From: Penaeus vannamei
Taxonomy: Eukaryota; Arthropoda; Malacostraca; Decapoda; Penaeidae
Assembly (NCBI RefSeq): GCF_042767895.1
Contig: NC_091550.1
Span: forward strand, 11,238,010 to 11,248,009
Reading direction: 5' to 3'
Length of the DNA: 10,000 nucleotides
The notes below the pieces were generated by a model. It had not been told where the DNA came from. It worked only from the letters and a program-made list of their open reading frames with translations, and did no database searches. The position numbers were made by a program, and so were the translations under genes. Of the stretch, positions 1-5,596 are shown one piece after another. The stretch's first letter is position 1, and every line of letters begins with the position of its first letter.

Positions 1-525
1 TCCCGGATAAAATGTTTAAAAATTGCATTGCTTGTACGGATAATATCTCATGAGATAAAACAGACCTCTAGAAATTTCAATGACCTCAACATATATCCTA
101 TAACGAAGCTAAATTTTCTGGACACAAAAATCGTCGACTCAGCCCCTAGATAGTAAGTCCATTATTCGGCGCAAGAGAAAAGATAAAATGTAGTAATTAT
201 CATTGTATTACTCACCTAGTGTATTTTCACTGTATATCGCAAACAAAAGACAAAATTTATATACTCGTTCGTGATATAACACGATACGTAACACGCTAAA
301 TGAAAATGATTACACCATTAGTAAATAAAACCAGTCTGCATGTAAATACCTCACATCGTAAAAAAAAAAAACAATACCTCATTTGAATATCTCTCTGGTG
401 AACAATAAAGCGAAACGGTATTGTGCAATAAAGTACCGCATACATGAATAGCGAACACGTCGAAAACGGGGAAAATATTATGACACGCTGCTGATATTTT
501 GCCAAATACCGCGCACACCAACGCA
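1..525. other. AT-rich unique DNA, no gene seen
   Basis: No convincing coding region is present: reading frames are short and interrupted on both strands. The stretch is AT-rich with an A12 run near 360, several AATAAA hexamers and a perfect 14-bp palindrome at 44-57. A 76-codon minus-strand open frame at 296-526 is rich in Phe, Cys and Ile, has no recognisable motif, and is compatible with chance. The composition fits intron or intergenic DNA. Confidence 0.6.
44..57. repeat. 14-bp perfect palindrome
   Basis: TATCTCATGAGATA reads identically on both strands. It could bind a dimeric regulator, but a palindrome of this length can also occur by chance in AT-rich DNA. No function is assigned. 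Confidence 0.5.
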
Positions 526-537
526 CTCACTCACTCA

Positions 538-660
538 CTCTCACTTCTATCTTCCCATGTGCAGTCTCACTCACTCACTCTCACTTCTATCTTCCCATGT
601 GCAGTCTCACTCACTCACTCACTCACTCTCACTTCTATCTTCCCATGTGCAGTCTCACTC
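538..660 (+). repeat. 40-48 bp minisatellite, 3 copies
   Basis: The block TCACTTCTATCTTCCCATGT followed by GCAGT starts at 541, 581 and 629. The copies are separated by CACT tetranucleotides. The first spacing is 40 bp; the second is 48 bp because two extra CACT units are inserted. The unique core is identical in all three copies, which suggests recent duplication. Open frames through it only reflect absence of stops in CACT repeats. Confidence 0.9.
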
Positions 661-700
661 ACTCACTCACTCACTCCCTCCCTCCCTCCGTCCCTCCGCC
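661..700 (+). repeat. CACT/CCCT tetranucleotide stretch
   Basis: This short stretch of (CACT)n passes into (CCCT)n with CCGT interruptions and links the 40-bp and 22-bp minisatellites. It looks like slippage-derived low-complexity DNA. Confidence 0.7.
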
Positions 701-845
701 CACTCACTCACTCATCCACTCTCACTCACTCACTCATCCACTCTCACTCACTCACTCATCCACTCTCACTCACTCACTCATCCACTCTCACTCACTCACT
801 CATCCACTCTCACTCACTCGCCCACTCACTCACTCCCTCCACTCA
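701..845 (+). repeat. 22-bp minisatellite, 5 copies
   Basis: The motif CATCCACTCT starts at 713, 735, 757, 779 and 801, an exact 22-bp period. The rest of each unit is CACT repeats. The array decays into CGCCCACTCACT and CTCCACTCAC at its right end. It appears to be a second, independent amplification of the same CACT background as the array at 541-653. Confidence 0.9.
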
Positions 846-1192
846 CAAAAATACATCATAACAGCGCGCCCGTTCGGATAATCTGCGGACTAGACCATTA
901 TGTATCACTGAAGATTGTAGTGCACAGCGGTTAACAACTTTTCTTGTTCAATGAGAAAAGGGAATGAAGAAAAAATGTATACACACAATAGCATACAAGA
1001 CAAACAAATTAAAAAAACATTCAAACAAATAACAAAAATCGCTCACCGGAAGTCAAAAACGAAAGAAAAAAAACCTTCAACGATCTACCGAATCCATTAA
1101 AAAAGAAGCGATGTTGATACAGTCTCAAGAGCGCGCGCGAATTTGCAAAGTACTCGGTGGAAATCCATTTGCAAAATGACGCTGCATTTTGC
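846..1192. other. Unique A-rich stretch, no gene seen
   Basis: A- and AT-rich unique sequence without a supported gene. It contains two short inverted repeats: CTTTTCT/AGAAAAG at 938-944 and 954-960 (9-nt loop), and GCAAAATG/CATTTTGC at 1171-1178 and 1185-1192 (6-nt loop). The second abuts the purine tract. A short alternating GC run lies near 1130-1139. Confidence 0.55.
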
Positions 1193-1409
1193 GAAGGAGA
1201 AGGAGAGGGTGAAAGGAGCAAAGAGAAAAAGGAAGCGGGAGACGACGAATAAAAGAGAGAGAGAGAAAGAAAAGGAGAGAGATAAAAAAAAGAGAGAGAT
1301 AAAAATAGAGAAAAAAAAGAGAAAGAGAGATAAAAGAGAGAGAGAGATAAAAGAGAAAGAGAAAGAGAAAGAGAAAGAGAAAGAGAAAGAGAAAGAGAAA
1401 GAGAAAGAG

Positions 1410-1416
<7 letters not shown>
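1193..1416 (+). repeat. Imperfect purine tract with (GAGAAA)10
   Basis: The + strand is almost entirely A and G. A regular hexanucleotide GAGAAA occurs ten times in phase at 1353-1412. Before that the tract is irregular GAGA/GAAA with occasional T. Arg/Glu/Lys-rich translations across it are artefacts of a stop-poor purine strand. Confidence 0.9.

Positions 1417-1506
<90 letters not shown>
1417..1506 (+). repeat. (GA)45 microsatellite
   Basis: An uninterrupted GA dinucleotide run of 90 bp directly continues the GAGAAA array. Its purity suggests high mutability. GA repeats are known binding sites for GAGA-factor and CLAMP type zinc-finger proteins in insects; whether an equivalent acts here is inference. 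Confidence 0.95.
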
Positions 1507-1508
<2 letters not shown>

Positions 1509-1651
1509 AGCGGCGCGACCACACTGCGTAGTACGGACACCCTACGCAAGAGCGCGGCGTGCGAACGGCGTAGAAGACCCGCGGGAGAGGATACGCAAAA
1601 AGACGCAGAGATTCGGCCGTCCCCGAACCCGGCCAGAACCCAGGCGGCTTT
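1507..1651. other. GC-rich unique island between opposite tracts
   Basis: About 145 bp of CpG-containing unique sequence lies between a purine tract on the left and a pyrimidine tract on the right. It has open frames on the minus strand, but no good splice-site pair or recognisable motif. No gene is called. Confidence 0.5.
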
Positions 1652-1957
1652 TTCCCCTTCCCTCCCTCCCTCACTCCTTCCTTCCCTCCTACCCTCCTTC
1701 CCTTCCTTCCTCCTTCCTTCCCTCCCTCCCTTCCTTCCTTCTCTCCCTCCTTCCTTCCTTCCCTCCTCCTTCCTCCTTCCTCCCTCCCTCCTTCCTTCCT
1801 TCCTTCCTCCTTCCTTCCTCTCCTTCCCTCCTCCTCCTTCCTTCCTTCCCCCTCCTCCCTCCTTCCCTCCTCCTTCCTTCCTTCCTTCCCTCCTTCCTTC
1901 CCTCCTTCCTTCTTTCCCTCCCTCCCTCCCTTCTTCCTTCCCTCCCTCCCTCCCTCC
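1652..1957 (+). repeat. CCTT/CCTCC pyrimidine tract
   Basis: The + strand is nearly pure C/T, built from CCTT, CCCT and CCTCC units with irregular phase. It is the opposite strand polarity to the GA tract 145 bp to the left. Translations rich in Pro/Ser/Leu (plus) or Gly/Arg/Lys/Glu (minus) are repeat artefacts. Confidence 0.93.
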
Positions 1958-2215
1958 ACCGGCAATCCATTTCCCGGCGGTTCGGAACCCTATCCGACCA
2001 CTCGTAACTTTCCCCGTAGGACCAGCCCCTTTTTGGCGAACGTGAGCAGACTATCCACATTTTGCCAAAATTCTTCAAAAAAAAATAAAGATAAAAAGAA
2101 CAAGAAAAAAGAAAATTAAGGGGAAAAAAGAGCAAGAAAAGAGAAAATGAAGAATAAACAAAGAACGAGGAAACAAATAATGGTACCATGTATCCCAAAC
2201 CACGTCTTTAAGCAT
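1958..2215. other. Unique spacer, A-rich to the right
   Basis: Mixed unique sequence to about 2070, then A-rich with AATAAA hexamers to 2170. A 10-bp palindrome ATGGTACCAT lies at 2180-2189. No supported gene or RNA. Confidence 0.5.
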
Positions 2216-2302
2216 CCGGCGCATCGAGCGAGCGGACGAGCGAGTGGGCGGGCGCGAGAGTAGCACACGGACGCCCACGCCCACCAGCCCGGGGAGACGT
2301 AG

Positions 2303-2375
2303 TGGACGGCGAGAGTGGGCGGGGGGAGGTGGACGGCGAGAGTGGGCGGGGGGAGGTGGACGGCGAGTGGGCGGG
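2303..2375 (+). repeat. 27-bp GC-rich tandem repeat, about 2.7 copies
   Basis: TGGACGGCGAG recurs at 2303, 2330 and 2357, an exact 27-bp period. Each copy is followed by AGTGGGCGGGGGG, except that the third has lost two bases (GAG before TGGGC instead of GAGAG). Each unit carries one GC box, so the duplication multiplied potential binding sites. Confidence 0.9.
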
Positions 2376-2400
2376 GGGGAGGGGGCGGGGGAGGTAGGGG
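2369..2400 (+). other. Predicted G-quadruplex motif
   Basis: Four G runs of 7, 5, 5 and 4 lie within 2373-2400, separated by A, C and AGGTA. This satisfies the classical pattern of four runs of at least three G with loops of 1-7. The motif is on the + strand, 54-81 bp before the TATAAA element. Confidence 0.75.
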
Positions 2401-2453
2401 AGGCAGGTGGGCGGGCAAGACAGGGGAGGTGGGCGGGCGGGCGAGGGCACGAG

Positions 2454-2459
2454 TATAAA
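2454..2459 (+). promoter_or_regulatory. TATAAA box, putative + strand promoter
   Basis: TATAAA occurs as an isolated AT island inside otherwise GC-rich DNA (CACGAGTATAAATCTCGAG), just after the GC-box cluster. Position and flanks resemble a TATA box. A start site would be expected 25-32 bp downstream, about 2480-2486. No clear arthropod initiator (TCAGT type) is seen there, which weakens the call. Confidence 0.4.
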
Positions 2460-2487
2460 TCTCGAGCGAAGGCCAGACGGGCGCTAA

Positions 2488-3042
2488 ATGCTCCCGGAGA
2501 AGGGTTCAGGCCGCGCGCCCTTCGGGCGTCCACCTGATGCCTGGTGGGGTGGCAGAGGAGGAGGGAGGGGAGGGAGGAAGGGGGAGGAAGGGAGAGGAAG
2601 GGGAGAGGAAGGAGGAGGAGGGAGAGGAAGGGAGGAAGGGGAGAGGATGGGGAGAGGAAGGGGAAGGGAGGAGGGAGAGGAAGGGGGAAGGGGAGGAGGG
2701 GAGAGAAAGGGGGAAGAGAAGAGGAGAGGAAGGGGGAAGGGGGAAGGGAAGGGGGAGGAGGGGAGAGGAAGGGGGAGGATAGCAGGGGAGGAGAGAGAGA
2801 GAGAGAGAAGGGGAACAGAAATGAAAGGAGAAGCTGGGGAGAGGCGCAGGAGACGGAAAGGGAGCGCGGGGAGGGAGGGCGCGGGGCGAGAGGGAAAGGG
2901 GTCGCGGGCGGAACGCAAGGCGTGGGCGGCCAGCGCAAGGTTGGCTGCTCGCTCGGAATGGGAAATCTCGGACGGAGATGACGACCTGCCCAAGATGGCG
3001 ACCTTCGGGGACGCGCGGACTTCATTTGTACAACCCGGATGA
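2488..3042 (+). CDS. Doubtful Gly/Arg/Glu-rich ORF after TATA box
   Basis: A 184-codon ATG-to-stop frame begins 34 bp after the TATA box. Residues 1-20 (MLPEKGSGRAPFGRPPDAWW) come from unique sequence. Residues of about 20-110 are translated from the GGA/GGGGA purine tract and are Gly/Arg/Glu/Lys only. The last part comes from unique CpG-rich DNA and ends in acidic and mixed residues (SEWEISDGDDDLPKM...). RG-rich low-complexity domains do exist in RNA-binding proteins, but a purine tract lacks stop codons and gives the same pattern by chance. The predicted start site would also leave almost no 5' leader. Most likely not a gene. Confidence 0.12.
   Translation: MLPEKGSGRAPFGRPPDAWWGGRGGGRGGRKGEEGRGRGEEGGGGRGREEGERMGRGRGREEGEEGGRGGGERKGEEKRRGRGKGEGKGEEGRGRGRIAGEERERERRGTEMKGEAGERRRRRKGSAGREGAGREGKGSRAERKAWAASARLAARSEWEISDGDDDLPKMATFGDARTSFVQPG
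2545..2815 (+). repeat. GGGGA/GGAA purine tract, G-rich
   Basis: The + strand is almost only G and A, in irregular GGGAGGA and GGGGAAGG units with many runs of three to five G. It ends in a short (GA)n near 2791-2808. The runs make it prone to G-quadruplex and triplex structure. It lies directly downstream of the putative promoter. Confidence 0.92.
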
Positions 3043-3121
3043 CCGCCACGCACACACGTACACACTCCCACACGAACGGGCGTACACACACGAGCGAATA
3101 ACAAGCCGACCGACATACATT
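2816..3121. other. CpG-rich unique segment
   Basis: GC-rich unique DNA with many CpGs to about 3030, then CA-rich DNA with ACAC stretches. CAAGATGGCGACC at 2991-3003 resembles the YY1/Pho motif (core GCCAT on the other strand). It could belong to the same CpG-rich domain as 2216-2530, split by the purine tract. No gene is supported. Confidence 0.45.
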
Positions 3122-3605
3122 TCTCTTTCAGCCTAGAGTAAAGAAATGAAAGCGCATTCCTTTTTTCAGGCTAGAGTAAAGAAATAAAAACGTATCTCTT
3201 TCAGTCTAGAGTAAATAAATGAAAACCTATTCCTCTTTCAGGCTAGAGTAAAAGTAAACGTATTCCTCTTTCAGGCTAGAGTAAATAAATGAAAACCTAT
3301 TCCTCTTTCAGTCTAGAGTAAATAAATGAAAACCTATTCCTCTTTCAGGCTAGAGTAAATAAATGAAAACCTATTCCTCTTTCAGACTAGAGTAAAGAAA
3401 TGAAAACCTATTCCTCTTTCAGGGCAGAGTAAAGAAATAAAACCGTATCTCTTTCAGGCTGGAGGAAATAAATAAAAAAGCATTGCTCTTTCAGGCTAGA
3501 GTAAATAAATGAAAACCTATTCCTCTTTCAGACTAGAGTAAATAAATGAAAACCTGTTCCTCTTTCAGGGCAGAGTAAAGAAATAAAACCGTATTCTTCC
3601 TCTAT
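3122..3605 (+). repeat. About 37-bp minisatellite, 13 copies
   Basis: The TAGAGT core, or its variants CAGAGT and TGGAGG, occurs at 3134, 3172, 3207, 3244, 3277, 3314, 3351, 3388, 3425, 3460, 3497, 3534 and 3571. Most spacings are exactly 37 bp; the others are 33-38. Each unit has CTCTTTCAG (one copy has a longer T run), then a variable base pair, then TAGAGTAAA and TAAATGAAAACC. The variant order GC, AC, GGCAGAG at 3351/3388/3425 recurs at 3497/3534/3571, which shows a later duplication of a four-unit, 146-bp block. The sequence is not purine- or pyrimidine-only, unlike the surrounding tracts. Function unknown. Confidence 0.96.
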
Positions 3606-3807
3606 TTGGGAGAATGATAAGAGGGTTTTGCACATTCTCTTACACATCCTCCCAATCTGCACCTTGATAGTCCATATCAACCGAGCGAACCGTAACTCAA
3701 TCAAATGTGTCTCACTGAGGTCACGGGATACACTATTTAAGAAGAAAAGCAAGTCAGAGAAGAAAAAAAACATGAAAGAAAGCGTTCACATGATATAGCT
3801 GTCTCAA
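3606..3807. other. Unique island with minus-strand acceptor-like site
   Basis: Unique sequence between the 37-bp minisatellite and a pyrimidine tract. On the minus strand it holds a strong acceptor-like signal: a T-rich stretch, CTGAC, then TTCTTAAATAG, with the cut before 3732. A downstream minus-strand frame of about 65 codons from there is mixed in composition (for example SETHLIELRFARLIW) and not repeat-like. The only AAG/GT donor nearby (3663/3662, GTGCAG) is poor, so an exon is not established. Confidence 0.3.
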
Positions 3808-4196
3808 TTTCTTTTTTATTCTCCCTCTCTCTTTCTCTTTCTCTTTCCCTCTCCCTCTCTTTCTCTTCTTCCTTCCTCTCCTTTCTCTTTCTCCTCTGTC
3901 CTTCTCTTCTTTCTTTTTTCTCCCTCCTTTCCCTTTCTCTCTTTCTCTTTCCTCTCCCTCTCTCTTTCTCTTTCTCTTTCCCTCTCTCTTTTCTTTCTTC
4001 TCTTTCCCTCTCTTTCTCTCCTCTTTTCCTCTCTCTTTCCTCCCACTCTCTCTCTCTCTTTCCTTCCTCTCTCTTCCTCTCTTCTCTTCCTCCCCCTCTC
4101 TCTCCCCTTTAATCTCTTTCCATCTTCTCCCTCCCTTTCCCTCCCACTCTATCTGCCTCTCCTTTGTTCGTTTTCTACCCCTCTCCCCTCCTCCTA
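3808..4196 (+). repeat. CTTT/CCTCT pyrimidine tract
   Basis: Nearly pure C/T on the + strand, made of CTTTCTCTTTCC-type units and short CT runs, with a few A and G interruptions increasing to the right. On the minus strand it lies just downstream of the exon candidate at 4257-4361 and would be GA-rich intron RNA there. Confidence 0.93.
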
Positions 4197-4256
4197 TCCG
4201 ACATGAGAAGAGGAGGAGAGAAAGAGTCTTCTCCCTCGCTTTGAAAATGTACTTAC

Positions 4257-4361
4257 CTTCCCCATCAAACGAAACACACTATCCTTCGCGTGAGAGTGAA
4301 AGGATAATATTTCCCAATCGCTTGGCGGGTTGCGGTATCCGGCCGCGTGGAATAATTCGCG
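4257..4361 (-). CDS. Candidate internal coding exon, 35 codons
   Basis: On the minus strand a pyrimidine-rich run ending TTTTCACTCCAG precedes 4361, and AAG is followed by GTAAGT at 4256-4251, an ideal donor. The enclosed segment is 105 bp, divisible by three. It is open in only one of three frames, and that frame starts and ends in phase 0. The encoded 35 residues begin RELFHAAGYRNPPSDWE and end KDSVFRLMGK. They are compositionally normal, in contrast to the Ser/Leu/Pro frames around them. The two other frames contain stops. I do not recognise the protein family. The long minus-strand open frames seen through this point are artefacts upstream, but they coincide with the exon here. It may be one exon of a gene with very large repeat-filled introns. 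Confidence 0.45.
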
Positions 4362-4369
4362 CTGGAGTG

Positions 4370-4477
4370 AAAAGAAGGAAGAGGGGGGAGAGGGGTGGAT
4401 AGAGGAAGAGAGAGAAAGATGAGGGGAGGGAGGGGAGGGAGGGGAGGGAGGAGGGAGGAGGGAGGAGGAGGAGGGAG

Positions 4478-4481
<4 letters not shown>
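4370..4481 (+). repeat. GGGGAGGGA purine tract
   Basis: Purine-only + strand with phased GGGAGGGGAGGGAGG units around 4420-4470, then GGAGGAGGAG. The multiple G3-G4 runs with single-base loops give strong quadruplex potential. On the minus strand this is the start of the pyrimidine stretch just upstream of the exon candidate. Confidence 0.9.

Positions 4482-4569
<88 letters not shown>
4482..4569 (+). repeat. (GA)44 microsatellite
   Basis: Uninterrupted GA run of 88 bp within the long purine domain. Confidence 0.95.
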
Positions 4570-4574
<5 letters not shown>

Positions 4575-4589
4575 GGAGGAGAAGAGGAG

Positions 4590-4620
<31 letters not shown>

Positions 4621-4800
4621 GAAGAGAGGGAGGGAGGAGGGAGGGAAAGAGGAAAGAGGAGGGAGGGAGAGAAGGAAAGAGGAAAGAGGGAGGGAGGGAG
4701 GAAGGAAAGAGGAAAGAGGAGGGAGGGGAGGAGGAAGGGAAAGAGGAGGGAGGGAGGAAGGAAAGAGGAAGAGGGAGGGAGGGAGGAAGGGAAAGAGGAA
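4570..4800 (+). repeat. About 30-bp purine minisatellite
   Basis: GAAAGAGG recurs at about 4645, 4675, 4705, 4739, 4761, 4791, 4822 and 4849, mostly 30 bp apart, with GGAGGGAGGGAGGAAG between copies. It grades without a break into the 24-bp array to the right, which carries the same building blocks in a shorter unit. Confidence 0.75.
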
Positions 4801-5200
4801 ATAGGGAGGGAGGGAGGAAGGGAAAGAGGAAATAGGAGAGGGAGGAAGGAAAGAGGAAATAGGGAGGAGGAGGAAGAGAGAGAAATAGGAGGGAGGGAAG
4901 AGAGAGAAATAGGGAGGGAGGGAAGAGAAAAATAGGGAGGGAGGGAAGAGAGAGAGAAATAGGGAGGGAGGGAAGAGAGAAAATAGGAGGGAGGGAAGAG
5001 AGAAAATAGGAGGGAGGGAAGAGAGAAAAATAGGGAGGGAGGGAAGAGAGAGAAATAGGGAGGGAGGGAAGAGAGAGAAATAGGAGGGAGGAAGAGAGAG
5101 AAATAGGGAGGAGGGAAGAGAGAGAAATAGGGAGGGAGGAAAGAGAGAAATAGGAGGGAGGAAGAGAGAGAAATAGGGAGGGAGGAAGAGAGAGAGAAGG
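4795..5200 (+). repeat. About 24-bp G-rich minisatellite, 16 copies
   Basis: The only regularly spaced T in the tract marks the unit, in AAATAGG at 4802, 4833, 4860, 4886, 4910, 4933, 4960, 4984, 5007, 5031, 5056, 5081, 5104, 5128, 5151 and 5174. Spacing is 31, 27 and 26 bp at first, then 23-27 bp. Each unit is AAATAGGGAGGGAGGGAAG plus GAGAGA, so most units hold three G3 runs. Reverse-strand translation gives a Ser/Leu/Phe/Pro periodic peptide that is an artefact. Confidence 0.92.
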
Positions 5201-5507
5201 GAGGGAGGGAAGAGAGAGAAAGGAGGAGGGAGGAAAGGAGAGAAAGAGAGGAGGGAAGAGAGGAAGGAAGGGAGAGGGAAAGAGGGAAGGAAGAAGAGAG
5301 GAAGAGAGGAAGTGAAGGGGAAGAGAGGAGATGAAGGGAGAGGGAGAGAGGGAGAGAGGGGAAGAGGGAAGGAAGGGAGAGAGGGGAGAGAGAGAGAGGG
5401 GAAGGAAGGAAGAGGATGGAGGTAGGTAGAGGAGTAGACATGACATAGGCAAAGGAGGAGCGAGGAGAAGGAGCGAGGAGAAGAGAGGAGGAGAAAGAAG
5501 AATGGAG

Positions 5508-5520
<13 letters not shown>
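5201..5520 (+). repeat. Irregular GGAA/GAGA purine tract
   Basis: Purine-rich continuation without clear period, with decayed copies of the 24-bp unit at the left. The only notable break is 5421-5452 (GTAGGTAGAGGAGTAGACAT and following), which carries a few pyrimidines. No gene features. Confidence 0.85.

Positions 5521-5592
<72 letters not shown>
5521..5592 (+). repeat. (GA)36 microsatellite
   Basis: Uninterrupted 72-bp GA run, the second in the long purine domain. It separates the G-rich left half from the A-rich right half. Confidence 0.95.

Positions 5593-5596
<4 letters not shown>

Larger units (their letters stand above)
2216..2450 (+). promoter_or_regulatory. CpG-rich GC-box cluster
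   Basis: GGGCGG cores, the Sp1/KLF-type GC box, occur at about 2246, 2317, 2344, 2369, 2383, 2409, 2431 and 2435. The last ends about 13 bp before a TATAAA element. The left edge carries CGAG-type CpG repeats, and the block is much richer in CpG than its flanks. GC-box clusters are known in animal core promoters. Part of the cluster was made by tandem duplication of a 27-bp unit, so some boxes may be passive copies. The promoter reading is inference. Confidence 0.45.

Noticed and set aside
499..934. Plus-strand Thr/His/Ser/Leu frames of 94-125 codons
   Set aside because: All three frames are open across the CACT minisatellites; not coding.
2180..2189. ATGGTACCAT palindrome
   Set aside because: Only 10 bp, isolated, with no partner sites; expected by chance.
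1021..2198. Long frames over the GA and CCTT tracts (300 and 314 codons and others)
   Set aside because: Composition is entirely set by repeat units, with multiple overlapping frames open on both strands.
2075..3116. Minus-strand Pro/Ser-rich frames (338 and 210 codons)
   Set aside because: They are reverse translations of the G-rich purine tract and GC boxes, with no motif. Frames on both strands are open together.
3122..3605. Regular array considered as CRISPR
   Set aside because: Units are contiguous with no distinct spacers, there are no cas genes and the context is eukaryotic. It is a minisatellite.
4249..4259. GTACTTACCTT resembles the 5' end of U1 snRNA
   Set aside because: The match is only the ACTTACCT stretch complementary to splice donors. 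The following sequence shows no U1 stem-loops or Sm site. It is better read as a donor on the minus strand.
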